This document shows positions 20,001 to 26,974 of a DNA stretch of 64,000 bases, one piece after another. The notes under the pieces are model-generated. The model had not been told where the DNA came from and did not search any database. It saw only the letters and a program-made list of their open reading frames with translations. Position 1 is the first letter of the stretch. Every line of letters begins with the position of its first letter. This DNA is from Salmonirosea aquatica. Its GTDB lineage: Bacteria; Bacteroidota; Bacteroidia; Cytophagales; Spirosomataceae. The position numbers and the translations under genes were made by a program. The stretch is taken from positions 930,001-994,000 of the forward strand of contig NZ_WHLY01000002.1 of assembly GCF_009296315.1 (NCBI RefSeq). Direction: 5' to 3'.

Positions 20001-20184
20001 TGCTTTGGCATTAGGTGCGGGCTCAGAGAGCCGCGTTTCGATGGGTATCGCCGTGGTAGGCGGAATGCTATTCTCTACGATTCTGACGCTTTTTGTTATA
20101 CCGGCAGTATATTCCTACATGTCACGCAACTATGTGGCACCGCCCGTTGAGGAGAAACGGGAGCCGGAACTGGCCGAGGCGTAA
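17083..20184 (+). CDS. RND family efflux pump permease (AcrB/HAE1 type)
   Basis: The 1033-residue inner-membrane antiporter has twelve membrane segments in the usual 1+5 and 1+5 pattern. TM1 is at about 12-30; one cluster starts near 340 with VALIIFIFLRDWRSTLIPL, and another lies near 855-1010. Two large periplasmic loops separate them. The TM4 motif GLVVDDAIVVLENI holds the proton-relay Asp pair. RND motifs such as GANAEIIESQITEPLEESINGI and FRPILMTSLCTILGILPIAL are clear by family pattern. It probably exports drugs, solvents or lipids with the adaptor encoded just upstream. Only one GGTACC lies in this gene, far fewer than in its neighbours. Confidence 0.95.
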   Translation: MASLSEVSIKRPVLAIVMSLVLILFGVIGFLYLGVREFPSVDPPVVNVSTTYTGANAEIIESQITEPLEESINGIAGIRTLSSSSRDGRSSITVEFNLGVDMEAAANDVRDRVSGAQRNLPPDVEPPNVSKADADASPIWFINVQSATRPLLDLNDIVTRQFKEKFQTVTGVSSVQIWGEKKYSMRLRIDPAKMAAYRLTSIDISSALARQNVELPSGSIEGQNMELTVRTLGRLRTVEDFDNMIIKEEANRIVRFKDVGRAELAPENERTAFKRDGVPMVAVAVIPQPGANHISIVSDLNKKLDQIKKDLPPDVIVELGSDYTKFVKASISEVEETIVIAFFLVALIIFIFLRDWRSTLIPLTAIPISLIGTFFIMYLFGFSINVLTLLGIVLAIGLVVDDAIVVLENIYAKIEEGMDPIQASFAGSREIYFAVISTTITLAAVFLPVIFLEGVTGQLFREFGIVVAGAVIISAFVSLTLTPMLSSRILKTRQRQPWLYRKTEPFFTWLTDGYEAALVTFMRYRWMAWVLMLGFVGISYYLLTGKRLPSELAPLEDRSNIRINSTAQEGATFEYMQKYMDEVGQFVYDELAPNERDGVVTITSPGFGSSATNSGYTRLTLTTPDKRTRSQQQIVDDLTAKLKKFSGARTIVSQDQTINAGRSRGQPIQYVIQAPNFEKLKEYLPKVLEKAQSNPKLEGVDANLKFTKPEIRVEIDREKAQSLGVSIQDVGQTLQLGLSGRRFGYFIQDGKQYQVIGQIERSDRNDLLDLKSLYIKSRSGELIQMDNLVKLTEQSSPPQLLRFNRYISATISANPAKGVTLGEGIAEMEQIGREVLDDTFTTALDGNSREFKESSNSLLFAFVLSLVLIFLILAAQFESFIDPIIILLTVPLAVCGALISLWDFGQTMNIFSQIGIIVLVGLVTKNGILIVEFANQRKEEGLPKGEAAIEAAVSRFRPILMTSLCTILGILPIALALGAGSESRVSMGIAVVGGMLFSTILTLFVIPAVYSYMSRNYVAPPVEEKREPELAEA

Positions 20185-20527
20185 GGAAAAATCTAGTCTT
20201 TCTAAAAGCAGAACGGGGCGAACCAAATGTTTCGCCCCGTTCTGCTTTAGAAACATTGAGTTCTGAAGATAACAGATGGGTCGTGAGCACCTGATGTAGA
20301 CCCTCAACATCCGACGACTATATTGTGCTTATAGGAGGAAGATTCCTGTTAACAATAAGAAAACAGCTATTTTAGTGCTGATTAGTTTGAATGAAATAAA
20401 TATGCTACAAAGGGTGAGACTCAATGTATGATTTTTTGCATATTAAGTGTAATTATATAGGTATTAATTTTTTATGGAAATTACGTATATCTTTAAGAAA
20501 TAACTATCGTGCCAAATTCTTTATATC
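20185..20527. other. Intergenic region with the RND terminator, then AT-rich DNA
   Basis: Apart from the terminator at 20205-20248 nothing is recognised. From about 20330 on the sequence becomes markedly AT-rich and stays so through the small membrane-protein gene to about 20890. Confidence 0.6.
20205..20248 (+). terminator. Strong terminator after the RND operon
   Basis: An 18-bp perfect stem (20205-20222 with 20231-20248; core GCAGAACGGGGCGAA) with an 8-nt loop. The T tract is short but the stem is very stable. Confidence 0.85.
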
Positions 20528-20812
20528 ATGAAGTTTACCCCTTCAAATGGATTTTCGAATGCTATTATATGCCTTATTTGTATGATACTGCTTTCAAAAA
20601 TTCCCTCATTAGCTTTAAATGAGCGTCTTTCATATTTTATTTCAGACCTATTGTTTTCAGTAGTCTTGGTGATAGGTTTTATTACCATTAAATCATGTGT
20701 AAAGAGTACCAAGCAGGCCTTACTTATTTTTATTGGTGCTTTGGTATTCATTTTACTTTTAACTTTTAGTGTTATTTATCTCGTTGATAGACAACGTTCT
20801 TTTTCACCATAA
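20528..20812 (+). CDS. Small hypothetical membrane protein in an AT-rich island
   Basis: A 94-residue protein I do not recognise. It appears to have three hydrophobic segments: about residues 9-24 (NAIICLICMILL), 37-55 (YFISDLLFSVVLVIGFITI) and 65-86 (LLIFIGALVFILLLTFSVIYL), with short charged loops and a basic/polar tail. The DNA is much richer in A/T than neighbouring genes, suggesting relaxed selection or recent acquisition. A minus-strand reading frame overlaps it (20521-20751) but lacks membrane or domain character. No neighbour is close enough to imply an operon. Confidence 0.55.
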   Translation: MKFTPSNGFSNAIICLICMILLSKIPSLALNERLSYFISDLLFSVVLVIGFITIKSCVKSTKQALLIFIGALVFILLLTFSVIYLVDRQRSFSP

Positions 20813-20915
20813 AAACTATATAGTATACCTATACATTTATACCATATATGAAGAGCAGGAAAACTGAGTTAATCAATAATAGGAAAATCTGGCACCTTAT
20901 CCCTACCCTACCCAA

Positions 20916-22163
20916 CTAAGAAAATCGTAAAGGATCAAGCGCAGGTAGTGCCATGCTCGTAGGCTGATTCGTCACCAGCTCCGAAACCAGCTTTCCCGTG
21001 GCGGGTCCCAGGCTCACTCCCATCATGCCGTGGCCCGTGGCGAGTATGACGTTTGAAAACCGCCCCGCACGCCCGATGTAGGGTAAGCCGTCCGGCGAAC
21101 AGGGTCGTAGCCCCCGCCATACGTCTGCCTCTTTTGGAAAAGGTACCTTCAGATCAGGATAGTATTGGTTGATTGAATTGTGAATCCCTTTTACCCGGCT
21201 CATATTCACCGACCGATCTGTTCCGGCTACTTCCAGGGTACCTGCAAAGCGTAGTCCGCCACCCATGGGGGTGGCTGTAGCGCGGGCTTCCAACATGATA
21301 GCGGGAATTCTGATATTATTAGTCAAATCGCTGGTAAAAAAACTGTATCCTTTCCCTCCTTGCAAGGGAAGCGAAACACCCAGTTTCTCCGATAATTCGG
21401 GCGACCAGGCTCCGGCTGCTAACACAATTTCATCGTATGAGAAGGTACCTCCCGAAGTGACCACAGATTTTACGGAATTTCCCTGTACAGCAAAATCTTT
21501 CACCGAATGGTTTTCCAGAAATCGGACACCTTTATTTTTCAAATATGCCACTAGGCCATCCATCAATTGATTGGGGTAAATATGGGCATCGCCGGGGTAG
21601 TACACAGCCCCTTCCACATTCACTTGCACATCGGGTTCCATGGCCTGTACCTCCTGACTCGATAGTACCTGTGCCTCAATCCCTGCGCGGTTGGCTACAT
21701 GGGCCTCTTCCTGCATTTCGTGGCGAGTTTCCTGATTTTTAAAAAGCATGAAAAGACCTTTCTCCTGCCAGCCGAAATCAAAGTCTCCGCGCATGGCCAA
21801 TTCCTGGAACAGTTGCCGGCTAAGCAGGCTGAGGTCACGTAGCACCGGAATAGACCTGTGAACGTGTGCTTCCGTTGAGTGTTTCCAGAAGAGGTACCCC
21901 CATTTCATCAAGCCCCAGTTCAAACGGGGTTTGACATAGAAAGGACTTTCATAACTAAGCATCCAACGCATGCCTTTGGTAATCATGCCGGGCTGGGCCA
22001 ACGGAATAATATGACTGGGTACAATCATACCCGCATTACCAAATGAGCATCCATCCTGAAAACTCCCCTGCTCAATGACGGTGACTTCACAGCCATACTC
22101 CAGCAAATAGTACGCTGAAAACAAACCGCTTATCCCTCCACCAACAATCCCGACGCTTTTCAT
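20916..22163 (-). CDS. FAD-dependent D-amino-acid (hydroxyproline) dehydrogenase, DadA-like
   Basis: The 415-residue flavoprotein begins with the dinucleotide motif GIVGGGISGLFSAYYLLEYG. It has DAO-family blocks: an FGNAGMIVPSHIIPLAQPG segment, LRFAGTLEVAG, and a C-terminal WRGLRPCSPDGLPYIGR...ATGHGMMGVSLGP pattern. Its place after hydroxyproline epimerase and a DapA-family deaminase suggests it oxidises cis-4-hydroxy-D-proline to pyrroline-4-hydroxy-2-carboxylate; D-amino-acid dehydrogenase in general is the alternative. It is the last gene of the minus-strand operon (epimerase stop 62 nt upstream). No aldehyde dehydrogenase for the final step is in the cluster. Confidence 0.88.
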   Translation of the reverse strand: MKSVGIVGGGISGLFSAYYLLEYGCEVTVIEQGSFQDGCSFGNAGMIVPSHIIPLAQPGMITKGMRWMLSYESPFYVKPRLNWGLMKWGYLFWKHSTEAHVHRSIPVLRDLSLLSRQLFQELAMRGDFDFGWQEKGLFMLFKNQETRHEMQEEAHVANRAGIEAQVLSSQEVQAMEPDVQVNVEGAVYYPGDAHIYPNQLMDGLVAYLKNKGVRFLENHSVKDFAVQGNSVKSVVTSGGTFSYDEIVLAAGAWSPELSEKLGVSLPLQGGKGYSFFTSDLTNNIRIPAIMLEARATATPMGGGLRFAGTLEVAGTDRSVNMSRVKGIHNSINQYYPDLKVPFPKEADVWRGLRPCSPDGLPYIGRAGRFSNVILATGHGMMGVSLGPATGKLVSELVTNQPTSMALPALDPLRFS

Positions 22164-22225
22164 ATAGGTAGTTTAGTCTTTATAAGTATCCAGCCCATGT
22201 GTCAAAAGTTTTCACACCCCGAGCG

Positions 22226-23230
22226 CTAAATCACCTGGAATCCATGAACGTAGGGATCGTCCTGATCAAAGATGATGTGATTGTAGCCGTGGATAATAGC
22301 CCAACCCTCGATGCTGGGAATGATGGCGGGCTTTCCGGCCAATGTGGTTTCGGCTTCAATGCGACCAATGAACTTGGAGCCGATTATACTTTCATGCACG
22401 AAATCATCGTCGTTTTTCAGTTTGCCCTGAGCGTACCATTGCGCCATGCGGGCCGAGGTACCCGTACCGCAGGGCGAGCGGTCGATGGCTTTGTCGCCGT
22501 AGAATACCGCATTTCGGGCCGTAGAGGTAGGATCAATCGTTTCTCCGGTCCAGAGAATGTGGCTCAGACCGTGGATCGAAGGATTTTCAGGATGCACAAA
22601 TGTATGCTTTTCATTAATCCGTTCGCGAAGTACACGCGCCCAGGCTATGAGTTGCTCACCCATGAAATGCTGCAAACCGGGGAAATTAGGCTGCACATCC
22701 ACAATAGCGTAGAAATTACCTCCATACGATACGTCGACCTTGAGGGTACCCAGGTCGGGACACTCCACCGCAATTCCTTCCGCCGCAAGGTAGGACTTGA
22801 TGTTGGTTATTTTTACGGACCTTACTTTCTTACCTACCTGAAGGTACTCTGCTGTAACAATTCCTGCCGGGACTTCCAGCAGCAGTCGGCCGGGTACCTT
22901 CGGCGTCACTAACCCCTGCTCGATGGCCACAGTCACGGTACCGATGGTACCATGCCCGCACATGGGCAGACAGCCGGACGTTTCAATAAAAAGCACTGCG
23001 GCGTCGTTGGCCGGGTCGATTGGGGGGTACAGGATACTTCCCGACATCATATCGTGGCCCCGGGGCTCAAACATTAGTCCCTTACGGATCCAGTCGTACT
23101 CATGGAGAAAATGAAGACGTTTTTCGCTCATCGAGGTACCTTCCAGTCGAGGAATGGCACCTCCCGTAACTACCCGCACGGGATTGCCGCAGGTATGGGC
23201 ATCGATGCAGAAGAAATGCTGGTCTACCAT
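22226..23230 (-). CDS. 4-hydroxyproline epimerase (proline racemase family)
   Basis: The 334-residue proline-racemase-family enzyme has both catalytic cysteines: the first in PMCGHGTIG and the second in SPCGTGTSA. Two Cys indicate an epimerase or racemase rather than a Cys/Thr dehydratase. The N-terminal DAHTCGNPVRVV block is typical of the 4-hydroxyproline branch. It converts trans-4-hydroxy-L-proline to cis-4-hydroxy-D-proline in the cytoplasm. It lies between the DapA-family gene (14 nt upstream) and the FAD oxidoreductase, an arrangement that strongly supports hydroxyproline catabolism. Confidence 0.92.
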   Translation of the reverse strand: MVDQHFFCIDAHTCGNPVRVVTGGAIPRLEGTSMSEKRLHFLHEYDWIRKGLMFEPRGHDMMSGSILYPPIDPANDAAVLFIETSGCLPMCGHGTIGTVTVAIEQGLVTPKVPGRLLLEVPAGIVTAEYLQVGKKVRSVKITNIKSYLAAEGIAVECPDLGTLKVDVSYGGNFYAIVDVQPNFPGLQHFMGEQLIAWARVLRERINEKHTFVHPENPSIHGLSHILWTGETIDPTSTARNAVFYGDKAIDRSPCGTGTSARMAQWYAQGKLKNDDDFVHESIIGSKFIGRIEAETTLAGKPAIIPSIEGWAIIHGYNHIIFDQDDPYVHGFQVI

Positions 23231-23244
23231 AATCCGGACGGCCG

Positions 23245-24159
23245 TTATAGTTTGAGGTATTCGGGTAAATCAGGACGCGTATCAAGACCTTTCCGAATAA
23301 TGGTCTCCACGCGCTCGCGCTCCTGACCTACCAGGGGTAAACGGGGCAGACGGACGTGCTCGGTACCTATTTCTGTATGTGCTTCGGCCAGTTTGATATA
23401 CTGTACCAGTTTAGGATGAAGGTCCAGTTCAAGCAGGGGCATAAACCAGCGGTAGATAGCCCGGGCCTCGTCGAGCCTTCCGGCTTTTACCAAACGATAC
23501 ACCGCTACAGTTTCGCGGGGAAAGGCACACACCAAGCCGGCTACCCAGCCATCTGCTCCCATCACCAGTTCTTCCATGGCCAAGGTATCAACCCCACAAA
23601 GGATACTGATGCGGTCGCCAAAACGGTTGCGCAATCGGGTTACGTTGGAAATATCGCGGGTAGATTCCTTTACAGCCTGAATGTTATCCAATTCCAGGAG
23701 CTCAGCAAACATATCGACTGTTACTTCAATTTTGTAGTCGACCGGATTGTTGTAAATCATAATGGGTAGCGCAGTGGACTTCGCAATCGCCTTGAAATAG
23801 GCTACTGTCTCGCGCTCATCGGCCTTGTACCGCATAGGAGGAAGTAGCATGAGGCCACTCGCGCCCAGGTCGGCTGCAGATTCAGCAATGCGGACGGCTT
23901 CACGGGTGGAAGCTTCGGCAATATTCAGTACCACCGGGATTTTGCCCGCTATCTTCTCTACGGCATGTTTTACCAGAACATCTTTTTCTTCATTGCTGAG
24001 GGTACTGGCTTCCCCCAGCGATCCACCCAGGATAATTCCATCGACCCCGGCGGATAGCTGGGCTTCCAGGTTCAGATCGAAAGTAGACAAATCAAGGGTA
24101 TCGTCTTCGGTAAATTTGGTCGTGAGGGCGGGAAATACCCCTTTCCAGGTTATTGCCAT
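23245..24159 (-). CDS. DapA-family lyase, probable 4-hydroxy-pyrroline-2-carboxylate deaminase
   Basis: The 304-residue TIM-barrel aldolase of the DHDPS/NAL family has the Schiff-base Lys in QAVKEST and the YNNPVDY tyrosine motif. The early GxxGE loop is GGSLGEASTLS. In this gene cluster the expected reaction is deamination of pyrroline-4-hydroxy-2-carboxylate to 2-oxoglutarate semialdehyde; dihydrodipicolinate synthase itself is less likely because of context. It is the first gene of the operon, divergent from an AraC regulator across a 150-nt AT-rich spacer. Confidence 0.88.
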   Translation of the reverse strand: MAITWKGVFPALTTKFTEDDTLDLSTFDLNLEAQLSAGVDGIILGGSLGEASTLSNEEKDVLVKHAVEKIAGKIPVVLNIAEASTREAVRIAESAADLGASGLMLLPPMRYKADERETVAYFKAIAKSTALPIMIYNNPVDYKIEVTVDMFAELLELDNIQAVKESTRDISNVTRLRNRFGDRISILCGVDTLAMEELVMGADGWVAGLVCAFPRETVAVYRLVKAGRLDEARAIYRWFMPLLELDLHPKLVQYIKLAEAHTEIGTEHVRLPRLPLVGQERERVETIIRKGLDTRPDLPEYLKL

Positions 24160-24200
24160 GAGCGGGTCGAATAGGATTTTGTTACAAGTTTATCGGTTTA

Positions 24201-24208
24201 CAAAAATA
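24201..24208 (-). promoter_or_regulatory. Possible -7 element of the hydroxyproline operon
   Basis: CAAAAATA reads TATTTTTG on the minus strand, matching TAnnTTTG, 42 nt upstream of the DapA-family start. No clear -33 TTG is found, as expected for an activator-dependent promoter. Confidence 0.4.
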
Positions 24209-24309
24209 CCTGACATTTAAATGGCATTTTGAACGAAAACTCGTTAAAACTAATGGTATATTGACCAATTTTAGTTTACAGTCACCTTTATCACGTATAT
24301 ATTTTCTCT

Positions 24310-25188
24310 GTGAAACCTATTTCTTTTCATATACCCAAGGTTGGACGGGAGGTTTTTCGGGTACAACATGAATGCCTTTCTTTCTTTTATGACCAACTGC
24401 ATATACATGATGAACTACAATTCACTCTAATCATGAATGGGGAGGGTACCCTGGTGGCGGGCGACTATGTAGGGCGGTTCAAGGCAGGAGACGTGTTCGT
24501 AATTGATCGGGACATGCCCCATGTCTTCAGATGCGATAGCCATTACTATACTTCGGACCAAGGTGTAGAAAGCGTATCCGTTTTCTTTGATGAAAGCTAT
24601 GCGGGTACCGTGTTTTGGGAGGCACATGAGCTGCAGGCTATTCGAGAGTGGCTGGCCGGAGCCAAGCGTGGTTTCAGGCTGGAAGGTACCTCAAGGCAAA
24701 AAGCCGGGAGCCTGCTCCGGGAGTTGATTCGGTTACAGGGAATTGAAAAATTAATCGGGGGTTTCACTCTATTAAAGTCTATGAGTGAAAGTGAAGATCT
24801 CATTCCTCTTTCCCTACAAGTAGGGAAGGATTTCTCGAAAGGGATATTAGACGAACGCATGAGCCGGATTATTGGCTTCACGTTCCGGGAGAGTCATCGA
24901 CCTATTACAATTGATGAAGTAGCCAGTTTGGTAGCGCTGACTCCGTCGGCATTCTGCCGGTTCTTTAAATTACGTACCCGCAAAACCTACGTTACATTTC
25001 TTAACGAAATCAGGATACGGCATGCCTGTCGCCTGCTACTAACTACTTCCAAACCGATTGGGGAAATTTGTCAGGAGACAGGATTCCACAACCTCTCACA
25101 TTTCAATGAATATTTCCGTCGCGCCAAAGGCATGAGTCCCAAGGCTTATAGGGGTACCTTTAGCAACGGAAAACCTTCAGGGGTTTAA
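24310..25188 (+). CDS. AraC family regulator, probably of the hydroxyproline operon
   Basis: The 292-residue protein starts at GTG. An N-terminal cupin (about 1-110; H-I-HDELQFT, GDVFVIDRDMPHVF) binds a small ligand. A C-terminal pair of helix-turn-helices (about 190-285) carries the AraC signature: ITIDEVASLVALTPSAFCR, IGEICQETGFHNLSHFNEYF and a KGMSPKAYR ending. It is transcribed divergently from the DapA-epimerase-oxidase genes, so it most likely activates them with hydroxyproline or a derivative; this is inference from position. Its stop overlaps the end of a small convergent gene by 4 nt. Confidence 0.9.
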   Translation: MKPISFHIPKVGREVFRVQHECLSFFYDQLHIHDELQFTLIMNGEGTLVAGDYVGRFKAGDVFVIDRDMPHVFRCDSHYYTSDQGVESVSVFFDESYAGTVFWEAHELQAIREWLAGAKRGFRLEGTSRQKAGSLLRELIRLQGIEKLIGGFTLLKSMSESEDLIPLSLQVGKDFSKGILDERMSRIIGFTFRESHRPITIDEVASLVALTPSAFCRFFKLRTRKTYVTFLNEIRIRHACRLLLTTSKPIGEICQETGFHNLSHFNEYFRRAKGMSPKAYRGTFSNGKPSGV

Positions 25189-25349
25189 AACTGTCGCGAT
25201 ATTTTCTGTAGGTGGTTGACCATGGATTTTAGATCCTGCTTGCGTCCATAGGTGTACTGGTTGGACTGCTTGCGGCTGTGGTACTCTACAAAATAGGCGG
25301 CCAGTATGCCAGCAAACAAAGAGATGAAAAAGAAGATTAGCATTTCCAT
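25185..25349 (-). CDS. Small hypothetical single-pass membrane protein
   Basis: A 54-residue protein from the ATG at 25349 (the frame extends to a TTG at 25388). It has one hydrophobic helix (about residues 3-20, LIFFFISLFAGILAAYF), followed by a basic tail. I recognise no family. It overlaps the araC stop by 4 nt on the opposite strand and is separated from the sensor-kinase operon by a terminator. Coding status rests only on the clean membrane-protein pattern. Confidence 0.45.
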   Translation of the reverse strand: MEMLIFFFISLFAGILAAYFVEYHSRKQSNQYTYGRKQDLKSMVNHLQKISRQF

Positions 25350-25417
25350 ACTGTGGACATTTAGGTTAATTTCTTCTTGTTGAAACAAACCTCATGCCCG
25401 ATGCATTTGGGATTCCC

Positions 25418-25448
25418 AAAAACAAAAATTGCCCCATTTTAGGGGCAA
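25418..25448 (-). terminator. Terminator of the rpoN-ntrC-kinase operon
   Basis: TTGCCCC (25429-25435) pairs with GGGGCAA (25442-25448) around a 6-nt loop. On the minus strand it is followed by TTTTTGTTTTT, directly downstream of the kinase stop at 25496. Confidence 0.8.
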
Positions 25449-25495
25449 CGATTCCACATAGTTCAATCGGGGAATTTATAATCTGATGAAAAAAA

Positions 25496-26947
25496 TCACA
25501 GCGAGAGTTCAGTCATTTCCAGCGGGAAACTCAGCGTAAACACTGTGCCGACGCCTACTTCGGACTGGACATCAATTCGGCCCCGGTGCGATTGCACAAT
25601 ATTGAGGGTACTGGCCAAGCCGATACCCATACCGGATTTCTTTCCCGTAAAGTAGGGTTCGAAGACCTTTGTCATATTTTCTTCGCTGATTCCCGAACCA
25701 TTATCGGCGATAAGTACCTGTACGTCCTGTTCGGTGCGACGGGTCGTAATTTTAAGCAGGCCATGTCCTTCCTCCATCGCTTCAATGGCATTGGTAATCA
25801 GATTCAGCACCGCTATTTTCAGCATGTTGGCATTCATCATGATTTCGGCATCGCCATCTTCATAGTACTTTTCGACTTTGATTTTTTTCAACTGCAACCG
25901 GTCAATGGCTGAAGCCAGCGTCTCGTCGAGCAAGTCATAAAGTGAACCGGGACTAAGGCTAAAATCATTGGGGCGCGACGATTGGAGAAGCTGCGTAATG
26001 AGGTCGTTGATACGATTACAGTTTCTCTTGATAATGTCGATGTAGAAAATTTGATCTTCATCTTCAAGTTCCGATTCCAGTTGCTCGGCCGACAGATTGA
26101 CATTGGTCAACGGATTGCGTACTTCATGCGCCAACATACGTACCAGTCGACTGGTAACGGCCAACTTCTCTGAGAACAGCCGCTCACGTTCCGTTTGCCG
26201 CTGGGCAGTGACATCATGCAACCTACCCTGAACGTAATCGGCCTCCTGGTCATGTTCAATCGTCGCCGAGAGTATACCGTACTTTTTTTCTCCTTCAGTT
26301 GTGATAAAACGAACTTCCCGATCGTGAATATCTTTTTCCTCCAGGAGAGCCTCCCAAATGGGCATAATCTCGTCCGGCTCGAAAAAATCAAAAATATTCT
26401 TTTGTGTAAGTTCCGCTTCTGAAAAGCCGGTGATCGCACTTGAAGAATAATTCAAATCCAGAAAATGCCCCCGCAGGTCGCTGATAAACAGCATGTCCTG
26501 TGACTCTTCGAACACCCGACGATACCGGCGCTCACTTTGCCGCAACGCTTTAATGACCTTGGCCCTTTCCAGTGAATAACGCAGGCTGCGCTCCAGCAGG
26601 GTTTTCTCAAGCTCACTTTTTATCAGATAGTCTGCCGCTCCAATACGCAGGGCTTCTAAGGCTACCTTATCATCGCCTTTGCCAGTAAGTAGAATAATGG
26701 GTTCCTGGCAATTCAGGCGGATAGCCTCTTGAATCAAATCCAGACCGGATTTTGATCCCAGGAGGTAATCGAAAATATATACATCATGCCGGCAATGGGT
26801 CAGGCTAGAAACTGCCTTATCGTAGGTAGAACACCAATCCAATTTGAAGTTCCAGCCGGTAAGTTCCTTAAAATAAGCGCTGGTCAGGATAAAATCGTCT
26901 TCGTCGTCGTCGACGAGCAACACAGTGAGGGGCTTCAATTGGGACAT
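25496..26947 (-). CDS. Receiver-PAS-histidine kinase hybrid
   Basis: The 483-residue cytoplasmic protein has an N-terminal receiver domain (about 7-125: VLLVDDDEDDF, phospho-Asp in YIFDYLLG, switch LLTGKGDD, Lys in LIKSE). A PAS domain follows (about 140-258), then HisKA (about 268-330, phospho-His in LAHEVRNPLTN) and HATPase_c (about 375-478, NLITNAIEAM, DNGSGI, GMGIGLAST). There is no membrane segment. It is the last gene of the sigma-54 operon, 27 nt after the other kinase, so it may receive a phosphoryl group on its receiver and pass or tune signal to the NtrC-type activator. Confidence 0.92.
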   Translation of the reverse strand: MSQLKPLTVLLVDDDEDDFILTSAYFKELTGWNFKLDWCSTYDKAVSSLTHCRHDVYIFDYLLGSKSGLDLIQEAIRLNCQEPIILLTGKGDDKVALEALRIGAADYLIKSELEKTLLERSLRYSLERAKVIKALRQSERRYRRVFEESQDMLFISDLRGHFLDLNYSSSAITGFSEAELTQKNIFDFFEPDEIMPIWEALLEEKDIHDREVRFITTEGEKKYGILSATIEHDQEADYVQGRLHDVTAQRQTERERLFSEKLAVTSRLVRMLAHEVRNPLTNVNLSAEQLESELEDEDQIFYIDIIKRNCNRINDLITQLLQSSRPNDFSLSPGSLYDLLDETLASAIDRLQLKKIKVEKYYEDGDAEIMMNANMLKIAVLNLITNAIEAMEEGHGLLKITTRRTEQDVQVLIADNGSGISEENMTKVFEPYFTGKKSGMGIGLASTLNIVQSHRGRIDVQSEVGVGTVFTLSFPLEMTELSL

Positions 26948-26974
26948 GAGTAGTGATAGATCATCGGCGGAAGG

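Noticed and set aside
15846-20184. RND pump considered as an incomplete tripartite system
   Set aside because: Absence of an adjacent TolC-type gene is common because pumps share an unlinked channel.
22199-22912. 237-codon plus-strand reading frame opposite the hydroxyproline epimerase
   Set aside because: It is antisense to a clear enzyme, has no domain pattern, and long antisense frames are expected from the codon bias.
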